Shown in pieces: positions 34,141 through 46,931 of a stretch of DNA of 64,000 nt. The stretch is from Rhizopus sp. PT2906 (taxonomy: Eukaryota; Mucoromycota; Mucoromycetes; Mucorales; Rhizopodaceae). Under the pieces are notes generated by a model. The model searched no databases. It was not told the DNA's origin and worked only from the letters and a program-made list of their open reading frames with translations. Positions within the stretch are counted from its first letter, which is position 1. Each line of letters opens with the position of its first letter. A program made the translations under genes and the position numbers. The stretch covers positions 1 through 64,000 of the forward strand of contig JAMYHX010000204.1 of assembly GCA_025529335.1 (NCBI GenBank), written 5' to 3'.

Positions 34141-35523
34141 ATGGCAATTTACAACCAAGATGTATTAAAAGAGGAAGGCATGGATCCTTCTTCACCCACC
34201 CTCTCTTCAACCCATTCTCCATTTTCTATTGCTTCCCCAGTGCCAGAAGACGTGACAACTATCTTTGTCGTTGGTTTCCCTGACGATATGCAAGAAAGAG
34301 AGTTTCAAAACATGTTTTTATTCTCTAAAGGCTTTGAAGGTGCTTCATTGAAATGGCACTGCAAACAGGATGAAGAATCCAACGAGAATAATAAGAAGCA
34401 AATGGTAATTTATAATAACCACATGCACATACATTGAATTCATCTAATTCATTTTCATTAGATTGGATTTGCTCGATTTACCACTCGCTCAGAGGCGATG
34501 GAAGCAGTTGACATATTGAATGGCAGAAAGGTCGATGTGGAGAAGAGCTCAGTTTTAAAAGCTGAGATGGCCAAAAAGAATTTACATATTAAAAAAGGTA
34601 CAAACGCTTCCGCTACTTTACCCGGTAGCAGTAATGCAACCATCAATAATACCACCGCCGCCACCACCGCTACCACTACTACCACTACTACTACCACTTC
34701 ACCCATGACCATCCTCACTCGCAATTTGAGCCAAAAGAGTCATAAATTGACCGGAATCAATAACAATTATGAACCATTCTCACCTATTCCAAGTGATTTA
34801 TTATCGCCTATTCATGATCCATTTTTTAGAGGATCCGATATATTCAACGATGCTCGTTCTCAGTCTTTTGATGCTAGAAACCAACAGATTCCTACCGGTA
34901 ACATTCAGCCATACCATCCTCATCCTCATCCTCATCATCAACAGCAACAACAACAACAACAACAACAACAGCCATTTCATCTATTTTCTAAATCAACTTT
35001 TATGGACCCTGATTCTGATCCCTTCCATTACTTGTCAAAATCACTACCCATGTCAAACTTCGATTCAGCTACCATAGACAACAAATTGCTCGGCGATGAC
35101 TACGCTTCCATTATGAACCGTAAAAATTCATTTCAACCTACAACGACTACCTCTCTATCTCGTCTGGGCACAGCCACCATGGATCAGAACCCTCCCTGCA
35201 ATACGCTTTATGTAGGCAATTTGCCTCTCAGTACAAACCAAGAAGAACTGCGTTCCCTCTTTTCAAAATGTGAAGGATATAAACGCATGTGCTTCCGCAT
35301 CAAGTCCCCACAACAAGGACCAATGTGTTTTGTTGAATTTGAAGATGTGTTATATGCCACACAAGCAATGACGAAGCTTCAAGGTTACATGCTTTCAAAT
35401 TCAGTCAAGAGTGGTATACGTCTTTCATTCTCAAAGAATCCTTTGTTTATCAAACCAAAGGATAACTCAGATGTCAACTTTAACTTTAGAGAAATGGGTG
35501 CTGCTTTATTAGCAGACCTATAA
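34141..35523 (+). CDS. Whi3-like RNA-binding protein, two RRMs
   Basis: RNA-binding protein similar to yeast Whi3/Whi4, which bind cell-cycle mRNAs. Exons 34141-34404 and 34462-35523 give 441 residues. An N-terminal RRM covers about residues 37-125 (TTIFVVGFPDDMQEREFQNM, then IGFARFTTRSEAMEAVDILN across the splice). The middle is low complexity with Thr repeats (TTTTTTTTT), His-Pro dipeptides and a glutamine run encoded at 34938-34971. The C-terminal RRM at about residues 332-415 reads NPPCNTLYVGNLPLSTNQEE, then GPMCFVEFEDVLYATQAMTK and IRLSFSKNPL, the signature sequence of Whi3 family members. The prion-like glutamine region suggests condensate formation, as known for Whi3; that is an inference. 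Confidence 0.9.
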
Positions 35524-37327
35524 ACATTTATACACACCATACGCACACACACACACACATATATATACTACTACTACTACTACTACTACTACTACATTCA
35601 CACAATCTCACACATTATATATACATTTTATTTTTCTTATTATTATATTACTGGCAACTCATTTACATTTTAAAAGAAAAAAAGCAAAGAAAAAAGAATT
35701 CATTGTTATTATTGTGTATATACAACTGCTGTTTTTCATGAAAAAATAAAAGTCTTTTTACTACAAAAGAGAGAGAGAGAGAGAGAATTGTTAATACACA
35801 TAAAATTGACTGTGCAGATCATTACAACACATGACACTTTTCATTATAGATTGCCAATTATATTCTAATACAATACCTTAAAAAAAAAAGCCTTGTCTCG
35901 GCATCTTAGAAGCATTTTGAGATCCGCAAGCTTCTATTCCTAAAAAGTAAAAAGATCAAGCATTCTACACCAAAGAAATTCTGAGAGAACAGCAAAAGAA
36001 GGGGGGGGGACAGCTGCCGGGTCATCCGGAAGTTACTAAACTCAAGAATAAAGTCTACAATAGCCAAAAAATATGGTTTAATAAAAGCAACGATTTTGTA
36101 TAAAACCATCAAGATAAAAAAAAAAGTCCTTGATGCTACGCGGGCTTATTGATTACCACATCATCTTGTTCAAATGTATTTTTATTATCTACACAAGTCA
36201 TCTTCCTTCAGTAATTACCCTTCATTGCTGCAAGTTCAGCTTTCTTGCTGGTAATCTTTTTTGTGTTGCTACAGATTTGCAAGTTTGTATTGATTATGAC
36301 ACTGACTTCAAAAGTCATAGACGCGAACGATGAAGCATAGTGGTTGTTGAAAAAAGCTTATTAACTGGATCGTTTTCGCATTCCAACAGTTGGTATAAAA
36401 TAATCATGGTATCCTCGACTCTATGAGGTATTGGCTAATGTAATTGATTTTTATTTAGCATTTATCGCAATTTTAAAGCTATCAGTCCTTAGAGCAAAAT
36501 TAGGTATGTTTGAATGAGTCAAGAAAAAAAAAAAGTATCCTCTTATTGCTTAAAAGATTCACTTTACCCAGTCAATGGATGTTTTTCCAATAGGAGCAAA
36601 ACAATGCTACTGACAGTCTGTCCTTTTATTTCTCTTCAGAACGCATTTCATCTTTAAAGATGAAGAACAGTCAGAGGATTTTCTCCTCATTGTATCATGT
36701 CTGTAATAAAAGTAATTTTTTTTTGTAACCATGGTTACAGATAGCATGTAGCAAATGGCTTATGCTCTTTACCTTATTGTCTATTTGTATATGATGCCTT
36801 ATTACTCGATATGTGTCATTATATCTCTTACATAACTGCGGTCAATGACAACATTGTTATCAAAGCCTTTTTTTACAAAAATGTTTATTGACGTTATGAA
36901 CGTTCGTTCTCGTGAAACAAAAATAATCCAATATTTATAGTATATACGTATAATCTCGACCTAGGTATCCTCACAACTGATTATATACTTATTGGATGAT
37001 ATAAGAGAAATGGCTAATTAATGCATATTATTATTAAGCTCATTAATTGCCATGGATCAAACACTCTTTTAATTTTTAATCTACGACAAGTAAATTACAG
37101 CTTTTATTGGATCATATCGAGTAGACTCTAGATCTGGTACAAGGTCAATTACTATGAATGGAAATGCTATGACGACATTATTTAGTTGTACAAAAAACTG
37201 AGTCTGGGCCACAAAAATAGAAGAAAAGAAAGCTTGCTTCCAAAAAAAAAAGGATCCTTTTTCTAACACTCCCTCCTTTTTTTTTTTTTTCTCTCTCTCT
37301 TTTCAAACAACAAAAAAAACAGCAAAT
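35524..37327. other. Long gene-free stretch with microsatellites
   Basis: (AC)n and then (TAC)n repeats at about 35546-35596, a (GA)n at 35768-35787 and a G-run at 36001-36009. The remaining AT-rich sequence has only short, non-coding-looking frames on both strands. The final 70 bases (polypyrimidine run and ACAAACAACAAAAA) form the leader of the phosphatase gene. Confidence 0.5.
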
Positions 37328-39813
37328 ATGAGCTTGACTTTTGAGTCACCTACGCACAGAGGAGGGCAAACAAATGATGCCTATTTTACTCCACTCAACG
37401 TACCTTCTCTATTATCAACCGAAAATACTTCAGGTGATCCTACTAGCAGCAATAATAATAACAATGACGTCTCAACTGCGAGTACTCCATATTATACTGC
37501 TCCAATCAATCCTATGCTTAATCAAGAATTCCTCAATGCTATCCAAGCTCGTCATGCATCACAGCCAACAGTTCTAAGTAGCCCTTCAACTGAACAGAAA
37601 GCGCCAATGTTGAGCATGGGTTCAATAGCAAATCGTAGAATGAAATTACAACAACAGCAACAGCAACAACAACAAAAGCCAGAAAGCGCCTCATCGCAAA
37701 GTCAACCAAAGTCACTATCCTTTATTACACCTATTGAGCCGAAACAGTTAAATGACTTACTCAACGACTACAAGCAAAAACCAAAATCACTGCTCATCTT
37801 GGACGTTCGTTCTTTTGTTCAATTCTCTCATTCAAGAATTCATAACTCAGTTAATGTTTCTATACCAAACACAATCCTTAAACGACCCACATTCACGTTA
37901 GATAAGGTCTATGAAGCTATTGTCCTTGAAGATGCAAGGGAGAAACTACGAAGCTGGCAAACAGCTGATTATATTATATTTTATGATCAACAATCTCAGC
38001 AGTTACAAGAAAATAGTGCTTGTGCTTATTTAAGCATAAAGTTGGTCAATTCAGGTTTTAAGGGAAAGTTGCATTATCTAAAAGGTATTAAAAGAGGGAA
38101 TTTCCTGAAAAAGATATAGAGTTAATTCTCATCATTAGGTGGCTTTGATGCCTTTTCTGAACAACACAATGACCAAATCGAGTCAAATCCAACCAGTCCT
38201 ACTTATGGTTCGGCTAATAACACAATGCCTATCGGACCACCTACTACCATCGGTGGCTCTTCAGGTTTTGCCTTGAATCTCAACAGCACGGGTAGTCGAC
38301 GCCCTGGTCTTCGCTTAAACAATTTACCTATGGCCACACCGAGTATAGGTCCATTTACTGCTCCTATGCCACAATTTGAAAATCAAGCGTTCAATCCCTT
38401 CTTTTCAAACATTCGACAGAATATGGAACTATCGCATGGTCCTATTCGAGAACGATTTCCTGTGAGATTACCGCCCAAGTGTTATGTCGATCCACAAAAT
38501 GAAGATTGTATTCAGGTAGACAGAACACCACGTTGCATAGCAGGCGGACATATGGATCCAGAACATAGCAACTGCTTTAGAGCTCCTACTTGGTTACAAA
38601 ACATAATTAAAGAACAAGGGCCCAAAGTCTTAGCTGAGAGTTACGAGGTAACATGATTGCATTTTTTTTTTCTTATTTTCTAACCTTATTTGCGTGTATT
38701 TATAGAAATTGGAACGAACAGAGCAAAGACGACTTCAAAACATCATGCACTTTCATTCAAAGCATACAAGTAATCCATCTGAGTTTCCATTTAGTATTGT
38801 CGCTGGTATTGAAATGGGCGCATTAAACAGATACACAAACATTTGGCCATATGGTAACCTACTTCTTTTTGCAAATTGACCATAATCACTCATCATTCTA
38901 TAGAATACACTCGAGTCAAGATTAAAGAGCATCAAAGCTCAGATTACATCAATGCCAGTTACCTTCAATATATTGATTGTGAAGATGCCATCTCAGACGC
39001 ACGTCCAGAGACGGTAGATACACATTGTATAAAGGCCATGACAGATCATAAATCGAGTAGTACATCCCCTTACAGACGATACATCTCCACACAAGGCCCA
39101 TTGCCTGCCACCTTCAATGATTTTTGGCAGGTCGCTTGGGAACAGGATTCCCGTGTACTGGTGATGCTGACAAAGGAAGAAGAGATGAACAAGGTAGTTT
39201 TGTGTGTGATTCAACATGCAGTTACTAAAGTCTTGTCTAGATCAAATGTCATCGCTACTGGCCATCCAAGATAAACGAGCCTGTTCAATATGGTCAGGTC
39301 ACGGTTACACTCGTAAGCGAAACAGTACGTCCTGTCAAGGGTCTAGACGAATCAAATAAGAATGAAGATGATACAATCATTGTGAGGCAGCTGACCCTTT
39401 CTAGAGGCGAGAGCAGCAGAACAATCAGCCACCTGCAGTATACAGGCTGGATGGACTTTGGTGTACCTGATAATCCTTTGGGTACATTACAGATTATTCA
39501 AATGGCAGACGAAGCACAAAAGCAGTATTCGGCATCGAATCAGCAAGTTGGTCCAATGATCGTTCACTGCTCTGCAGGTTGTGGTCGATCGGGGGCCTTT
39601 TGTGCCATCGATACTGTCATTTATCGATTGTGTAATACAGACTGTAATCCTAAATCAGACATCTTGCTTGAAACAATATCTCGTTTCAGAGAACAGAGAT
39701 TAAGCATGGTACAAACACTAAGGCAGCTTGTTTTTTGTTATGAAGCTATCTGGTGGTGGTTACTAAATTATACACAACCATTATCAATAGATGACATGGA
39801 TACCACTCTATAG
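37328..39813 (+). CDS. Rhodanese-linked tyrosine phosphatase (Pyp/Ptp type)
   Basis: Protein tyrosine phosphatase of the type that dephosphorylates stress MAP kinases in fungi. Exons 37328-38084, 38139-38647, 38706-38853, 38904-39193 and 39241-39813 give 758 residues. A disordered Asn/Gln-rich N-terminus is followed by a rhodanese/Cdc25-like domain at about residues 135-255 (LLILDVRSFVQFSHSRI). Its CX5R loop is replaced by FYDQQSQQ, so that domain is probably inactive and acts as a docking module. A linker leads to the PTP domain at about 430-745: NRYTNIWPYEYTRVKIKE, the SSDYINASYLQY substrate loop, the GWMDFGVPD WPD-like loop and catalytic IVHCSAGCGRSGAF, then SMVQTLRQLVF. The catalytic Cys, Arg and Asp are all present. 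Confidence 0.92.
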
Positions 39814-40651
39814 ATATTATTCTCTTCTTAAAATATATATATGTGTGTGTGTATGTATGTGTGTATGTATGTATGTATGTCTGTTATTCTTTTCGGAATA
39901 AAAAAGTGACCATGTGTAAATCGTTATAAAGTTCGTTTTATAAAACATCCACTAGCTTTATTCATAAAACAGTTTCTCAAAAAAAATCATCGTTTCATTT
40001 TGCATCATATTCCTCAAGAGAGAGAGAGAGTGATCAGTGATGGTTCAGCTAAAATGCAGATATTAAGCTATGTCTAGATTAAAGTAATAGCGAATACTAT
40101 GGCTATATCCAGAGTGACGAACCGCAAACTTTGAAGTTAAAAATATGAAATTGGTAGAGAAGAGAGTATGAGTTTTTTGGCATGATGAACTCTCTTTGGA
40201 TTTGTGCTTCTCTTCTACCTAACGTCTATAGGTTTTCCAAGGGTCGTTGGGCCAATCGTAGCGATGAATGGCATACCTATACTTCTCTCTACTCAAATGA
40301 TGGAAAAGCCCAAGGCAACAAATGCGACCCTAACATGATCACACTTTGATACAAGAAAAAGATTTCGAGATACGACATAACCACTCCTTCAAAGATGCTT
40401 TGTGATGAATCAAAACATATTCATGATTTAAAAGAATGACACCTTATTCGCACACTTGTAGAAAAAAGACAAGAAGAGATGAAAGAAGCACAATAGAAGC
40501 GACTCTGGAATACCATTTTATGAGAAAAATCGAATATGAATTCTATCCTGAAATAACCTCGATTCTGGAATGCTACACCTACCCACCAACAAGTGTGACA
40601 GAAGGGTGCCTGACTACAATCTTCCCGTTTTTACAAAGTCTTGAAATGTTT
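39814..40651. other. Intergenic with TG/TATG microsatellite
   Basis: A (TATG)/(TG)n microsatellite spans about 39834-39880, just downstream of the phosphatase. A smaller (GA)n sits at 40018-40031. The frame 40436-40660 is open but shows no codon bias or domain. Confidence 0.5.
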
Positions 40652-41075
40652 ACATTATAAAGAGGAGGATTTATAAAAGAGAGAAGCAAGAAAAGTGAGT
40701 TAAATTATAAAGAGATTATTAATATCTTACCAAAAGTGTATTAAATAGGACTGGCGATAACCAGCCTGGAGGAGACGAAGAGCATAATAGAAAGTCGACG
40801 GGACAAAGCTGGTAAGAACCAAGCTATCCTCCAACTAGCACCGGGTTATTTTCGATGGGCAATCCATAATGCTATATATCAGTTTCTTGCAAGAGTGAAG
40901 AACATACTTTGGGGCTAACTGGGAAATAGCTAGTCTTACATTTTAATCCAGAGAAGAAAAGAGCAGAAAGAAAAAAAAAACCAAAGTCAAAGACTATTTA
41001 TAATAAATACCTCGTAATTGATCAATTACTTGTAATAAAATGTTGATCACATTGTAAAAAATCATCTTGGTTTGT
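40652..41075. repeat. Dispersed structured repeat, copy B
   Basis: Homologue of 22985-23395, same strand. The first hairpin is CTGG-CGATAA-CCAG (40751-40764), against CCAG-CGATAA-CTGG in copy A. The second hairpin is around 40807-40825. The third has loop GGGAAAT at 40921-40927, with arms GGCTAACT and AGCTAGTC. CTAGCACCGG and the downstream ACATACTTTGGG segment are conserved. No ORF spans it. Flanking DNA of the two copies is unrelated, which fixes the approximate element limits. Confidence 0.75.
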
Positions 41076-41327
41076 ATTTTTTTTTTCCAAAAGATGAAGA
41101 TCTATAACTTTATTTTATATATAAATATATGTTGTCAGTAAAGAAAAGGCTGAGAACAACTATTACTTGAGTGTAATTAAGTTGGTATGAAAAAAAAAAG
41201 GAATGTATATAAAAAGCTGTCAATACACGTTTGTAAAATAAGGAAATGTTTTGTAACAAATAAATAAGGTATACAGTATAAATATATATATATAAAGAGT
41301 TGGTAAATGCTTGGAGTTTTATCTTTG

Positions 41328-43046
41328 CTATGCGCTTGTAGTTGATGACTGAGTGTTGAGCCGAATGACACGTCGCTTTGGTTTCTTTTTAGACTTTGAT
41401 TTCACATCGACTTTAACTGTATGTGGTAAGGAACGGTAAGTGAAATGATCTATTGTATGTGTAAAAGGTGATATGGTGTGATGTATATTTGTCAACTGGG
41501 CCAGCTTTGCCGCGACTGTATTCTCTTTGGGATTCAATACGATATCCTCATCCATCGGCATCATTGTCAATGTTTTTTCCTTATCTCTTGCCGAATGAGT
41601 TTCCAGTCCTTCTGTGATATACCACGGCGCATCCACATCATCTGCATACATCTCTGCAGCAATCATCGAGTTCACAGATGACTCATCATAATAATCTTCA
41701 TAGGAACATTCATCTTCTCCCATCTTGTTCGTTTGTGAGTCACCAAAGTCGGAATAAGGCGGCGTCTTTAGTGCTGCAAATCGACTGCTGTAGAGCTCAT
41801 TTAGTGTCGACAAGTTGGCTGCTGTGACAGGAATGCCCTTGTTGCTTCCAAATGGCTGTTCTTTCAAGCTGACTGCCTCGGGCGATGTCGAAAGCAGCTC
41901 GGCTTGGTCCATATTCTCTCCAGATGCTTCATTCATAAAATATAAATCACTAAAACTACTGTACATTTGTCTATTGTAAGATCGTCTAAAGGGGTTCGTC
42001 AGAGGTGACAGCGGTACATCCTGGCTGTATGAAAAAGAGGAAGGGAATCGAGGAGGTGCATATGAGGTAGGTGTGGATGAGGCGTCAAGGTCCGGCATCG
42101 ATAAAGCATCAAAATGCTTTCGGTTATTTGTTGGAGACGGAATGGCTGATGCCGATGTTCCTGGTGTAGTCGTGGCGGTTCTGTTCATGACATTGGTAGA
42201 TGCTGATGACATCGTGTTGCTACGTCGAATTCCTGGGTCAGAAAAGACTGATCGGGTGTTTTTAGCATTCTTTTTCATGATCTCGAGTCTTTGTGTCTGC
42301 AGCCATTCTTCTTGTTCACGTTTTGCTTGTTTCTCTTGCTCTTTTTGAATATGACGTAAACTTAGATTATGTATCATGACGGGCAAGTCTTCTTGAAACA
42401 AATTTCTTAATTGGTTTTCAATTTCGCGCTGTAAGAATGATCGAACACTCGTAATGCTATCAAAGGTTGAACTCACAACAATGCTTTCGAGCGGATCATT
42501 TTTAAATACGAGCGTAATGCCCTTCGTCTTGGACACTACAAGCACAATGATTCCTCTCAGTTTAAGGTCGCTAATCCTTAATAACATGGGTACAATAAGT
42601 GGCTGATCTGCTGCCAGTACAGTCGGCCGAGTATGTCGGGGTAAATCGGATTCGTTTGCATGCATTGGATTGGCCTAAGGTATCAAAGAAGTTATTACCA
42701 CGTTTTTTTATATATTAATTCATTCATACCTGAACTTTTGTCTGTATGACAATATAAGCATCACCACAATAAGTCAACTTGAATATGCCTCGAAACTTAT
42801 CGGTTGAAAGTTCTCCTATTTCTAGTATTTCCAATTCAGGTGCCTATGGTGATAACTATAAGAATAACAATAATGGCTAATCCCATTTTATAGGCTTACA
42901 GTTGTTCCCATATTTAACTCTTTAACAGAAATATAATCGACAATGTTCTTTGGTTTATTTCCTTTATTCAAAGCAGCTTCTAATTGTGAGCGTGCTTCTT
43001 TGTAGAATTCAGCATCGAACTCTGGCCAATTAAACTTGAAGGCCAT
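41328..43046 (-). CDS. MDM34: ERMES subunit Mdm34 (SMP-domain lipid transfer protein)
   Basis: Mitochondrial outer-membrane component of the ER-mitochondria encounter structure, which moves phospholipids between the two organelles. Exons 43046-42900, 42843-42730 and 42674-41328 give 535 residues. The N-terminus MAFKFNWPEFDAEFYKEARS is the diagnostic Mdm34 start. The SMP domain runs to about residue 210, through LEILEIGELSTDKFRGIFKL, the PMLLRISDLKLRGIIVLVVS segment, LVFKNDPLESIVVSSTFDSI and REIENQLRNLFQEDLPVMIH. The remainder is low complexity Ser/Thr/Asn-rich, ending in a basic KSKSKKKPKRRVIRL patch and a Ser/Thr tail. The long disordered tail is usual for fungal Mdm34. Intron positions are supported by the conserved SMP sequence. 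Confidence 0.95.
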
Positions 43047-45795
43047 TGGGATCTTTTAATAAGGTCAATGTAAGTAAAGGTAGAAAAGGTGGTTGACAAA
43101 AAAAAAAGTTGCAAAAATTCGACAGACAGAAAGGAATAGTAAGAGAGTGAGAGAGTGAGCAATAATAAAACTTTTTTGTTATTTTTGCGGGGTCCGCCTT
43201 AAACCTAAAGTTGCGTCACGCAAGCCCTTTCTCGATAAAAAGAGACGGAAGAAATCGGGGTCTGTGCTTTTTACTCATAATCTTGCATGCACTGTTTCTA
43301 TATCCACTGAAATTAAAATAAGGGTTTCTATAGTGGCGGCTGATTAATTGCTTATAGGTTATCATAATGTATTGGCCTGCTTTTCGAACAAATAATGCAT
43401 GCTTTAGTAAATGTCTAAGGAGAGCTTGTGTTACAGAACGTGTCACACGTTGTTACAAAGACGACAAGAACCAAAAAAAGTGGCAAGTTTTGTTTTCAAA
43501 AATGGGATCATCACGTAGCATGATCTAATGATCAAAAACATTTTTTATATAGAATCAAAGCTCAAGTTTATTAGTGTCACGTGAATTCAATCGCCTGAAT
43601 GTTTTTTTTTTGGAAGGGTTTAAAATTTCATTTACGTCTAATAGACAACAAGGGAAAGGGTGGTGCCTGTGGAGCAGTAGGGGAAGACGTAAGAATTGAA
43701 GGTCACTAAAGAACAACTTGTTGAAATGGCTTGCAACAACAACAGTAAAAGAAGAGACACGAGAGATAGATGATCGGCAGTGTTACATTTACGTACACCG
43801 AAAGAGAATAACTTGTCCATCACACATAATCCGTTGACTTCAAGGTAGATGACTCTCTAACATGAAAAAAAGATGGTTAAAAACGTATAAAATCATTATT
43901 TTGACCTTGGGCTTACCGACTGCGTGTACAACAACCATCATTTCAATTCTTTGCTTGTGAATAGTATTCTTACAGAGTTTAACCAAGCTCAAATAACCTT
44001 TTTTTGTAGAAATAAAATTTTATTAAGGCGTACTGAGGAACGAATTATGCACTAAAATTAATCTAGCTCCAGATGTCCAATGTGGAGGACCCAGATCTAT
44101 GGCCACTATTGAAGTCACAAAAGGTCGCTCGTTGACCACATGGTTCCAGTGGTGACACTAGATGTATAGAAGAGAACAGGCCAAAAGCAACAGCCTTCTT
44201 TTGAGCTCTTGCGTTTGCCAAACATGAACCTTGGGCGTAACAAAAAGCTTTCTTTGCTGTTGGATGTAGCCTTCGTGCGGTGTAGTATCTGAAACAAGTT
44301 AATATGTTGACTTCATTTCCAAGAAAATAGCTCTCTTTGCTTTTACTTTATACAAACTTTCAGTACAAAGGTCTAGAAAGGGTTCAAAGCACGCGATGCC
44401 TGGTACCTTTTGTGGTATTTATGTAGTTTATAAAACAGCAAAGAGCTAATCACTAACAACCACAAGATTGAAAGAAGGACTAGTAAATGTGGAAAGGTCC
44501 TTTATTTATATTATCTGACAACAAACTGATAATATCTGATGTAATCTTGTCCACTTAGATTCAACTGATAATCGTATGCGCAAACACGTTACCTTTTACA
44601 ATGCCTGACATTCTCTTTATTCTCAATTGGACACTCTGAAGTCCTTCGTTGCTTTGTTTTTCTCTTGATAACAGCTTAGCCCACTACTGTGACTCTGGTT
44701 GTTCTTTCTCTTTTGGAACATTTGTGTAGTTTATGCAATGGAGATGTTGTCAGAATCCAATAAACGTTGTAGTAAAAATATGGCTTTTGGACAGCAAGAT
44801 ATGTTTGATCACATGTGCTAAACCGTCTTTTTATATTTAGGTTTAATCCGTTCTACTGGTGGAACTATTTCCTGATTGCCTTATTATCAAAAGTTTTATC
44901 ATCTACAGGTAAGCTACTGTTAGCTTAATATGTGTCAGATCACACTAATGTGAAGACAAGTCTGAATATATAAGCTACGAGTAATACTAGGATACTCCAA
45001 TAGTGCCCTTTTACAGTGTCCGTTATCTTTATTCTTTAGTATATGAGCAACACAATAAAATGTTAACAATGTCCTGCTTTACTTACCAATCTAATAATAA
45101 ATACCCAACAAACAGTAATAAATGATCAAGACCAAATGCTCCCTTTTTTATACATGCCTCTGCATCCGCATTAAAGATATCCGACCCTCTTCTTAGAAAA
45201 CTCCCTCCCTTGATGGTGCCATATGCACTCTATCGCTTTTCTTGTATCTGCTTCTTGCCATACAAGAAATACAGATACGACCTTTGACATTCGCTCTCTT
45301 TGCTAGTTTCTTTGCTACTGTTTTTACAGAATATAGCTATCCTGGCTTGATAGAATAAGAAAGTAAAACCTATCAAGTCCCATTGTCGATTTTAGTGTTC
45401 CTACGTATATTGAGCTTTGAAAATAGCAATGCATTTATCATCCACCATATTCTTCCTGTGCTAACCTCTATTCAGCAACAGTGGCCAGTGTGTTAGGGTA
45501 GAACCAAATGTAACAGTTATTTAGGAAGGTATCCTTTGGTTTTACAGATATACAAAATATTGCTACATCAGATAGATTCTTTTTCAATATTATCAACCAA
45601 TCTATTACAAGTATTCGCTTGTGTAAAAGTATTAATAAAAACAAGATAAAATAGTATGCAATATCAATTTTCACACGCATTTACAAAATATGAGTATTTT
45701 TAAAACAAAATCAATATTTATTCAAAGATAAAATGATTTTTTTATATAGAGAATGGCAAGGGAAGATGAGAATATCCTTTAGGTGTTTGTTGATT
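43047..45795. other. Long gene-poor stretch between MDM34 and the NmrA-like gene
   Basis: About 2.7 kb with no supported gene. It includes the MDM34 promoter and a short run with coding-like minus-strand reading (44300-44060; LFVTPKVHVWQTQELKRRLL then a stop, later TSIVAIDLGPPHWTSGA). That run may be a relic of a transposon or gene, but the evidence is too weak to name it. A CACGTG E-box occurs near 43577. Confidence 0.4.
43211..43223. promoter_or_regulatory. Palindromic bZIP-type site upstream of MDM34
   Basis: TTGCGTCACGCAA is a perfect inverted repeat around a central C, 165 bases upstream of the MDM34 start codon. It contains TGCGTCA/TGACGCA, similar to CRE/ATF and Gcn4-type sites. Regulator identity is inference. 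Confidence 0.35.
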
Positions 45796-46931
45796 TTACT
45801 TGAATTCTCTGAATTGGTTACGATTCTTGTGGAAGTAATCCCTTACAGAACGAGGCTCAGTCTCTAGTACTTCCTTGAGGTCATTGGTATGAATTTCTTG
45901 CTTTCCATCATTAGCCATACGCCAATATTCAAGCATTAATTCAATAAGATGATCGTTAAGATATCTACCAATAGGGTAAGACCAAGGTCCATCTTGATCC
46001 CACTTGGGTTCCTTTTCATGCTTAGGTTCTTCTCTGAAACGCTCATCTTCTCTCATCTTTCGGAGATACTGTCTCATCTCGTCGTCAGAGATGCGCTTGT
46101 AACGAAGCTCCTGGGATCCTAAACCTTCACCAATTTCGCGGGCAATTTCTTTGGACGACATCACATGTTGAGGTGTGAACTGATAGAGTTGCTTCTTACC
46201 AGTAGAACCAATGCCTCTTCCTCGCTTCTCATGCTCCTTGCGGGCCAAATTATAGATAGCATTTACCCAGTCATTGAGGTCAATACAGCCCCACTTGGCA
46301 TCTTCCTTTACAGGGAGAGCAAGGATACCTTCACTTTCGATTTGAGGAGCCATAAAGTAGAACATTTGGTTAAAGAGGCAGATACGGACGATACAGTGGT
46401 TATTTCCAAATTGTTCCTTGACCATCTTTTCGATTTGGTGGTATTGGGCAAGGTGACGGTATTTTTGTTCCTCACCAGAACTATGTTCACTAGCGCGGTC
46501 ACAACCAACACTATTGCAACGAACAAAGGTTAGACTGGGAGTATATCTAATGCTTGTTTATCTTACATCGAATGCATACTAATATGTTCAACGCCCTGAT
46601 GCTTAGCGGCCATGATAACGCATTGAGCTTCTTCGACACGTTCTCTGGAATGTTCAGGAATAAGACAGACATGGGCAGCATCCTTCATCATTTCACGCAG
46701 CTTGTTTTCATTACGATAGTCAACCTTGACTACTTCAGCACCCATTTCTTTGAGAAGACGCATTCTATGGCTTTCTTTGTCACGGCAGAGAACACGGAGT
46801 TTGCACTCATTGGCAAATCTGTCTTCACGTTTTTTCATAGCACAGAGGATACGGTAAGAGGAGATATAACCAGGGTAAGAATCACCATTGGTAACAACAC
46901 AAATATTTCGAGAGTTAATACTTGAAGACAT
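45796..46931 (-). CDS. NmrA-like Rossmann-fold NAD(P)-binding protein
   Basis: Predicted NAD(P)-binding protein of the NmrA-like/atypical short-chain dehydrogenase group, either a redox sensor or an oxidoreductase. Exons 46931-46567 and 46510-45796 give 359 residues. An in-frame ATG at 46955 is less likely as the start. The N-terminal strand ICVVTNGDSYPGYISSY stands where the GxxGxxG nucleotide loop should be, but is degenerate (only partly glycine-rich). The family-like features are CKLRVLCRDKESHRMRLLKE, GAEVVKVDYRNENKL and a helix ending RVEEAQCVIMAAKHQGVEHI. The second half holds LNDWVNAIYNLARKEHEKRG and, near the end, DGPWSYPIGRYLNDHLIELM, with a charged tail. No catalytic triad is obvious, fitting the non-enzymatic NmrA-like class. 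The function is not settled. Confidence 0.8.

Noticed and set aside
42073..42348. Plus-strand ORF opposite MDM34
   Set aside because: Antisense shadow of the Ser/Thr-rich part of Mdm34.
44115..44297. 60-aa minus-strand ORF
   Set aside because: Two overlapping frames are equally open, and neither shows a domain. Kept only as a note in the gap entry.
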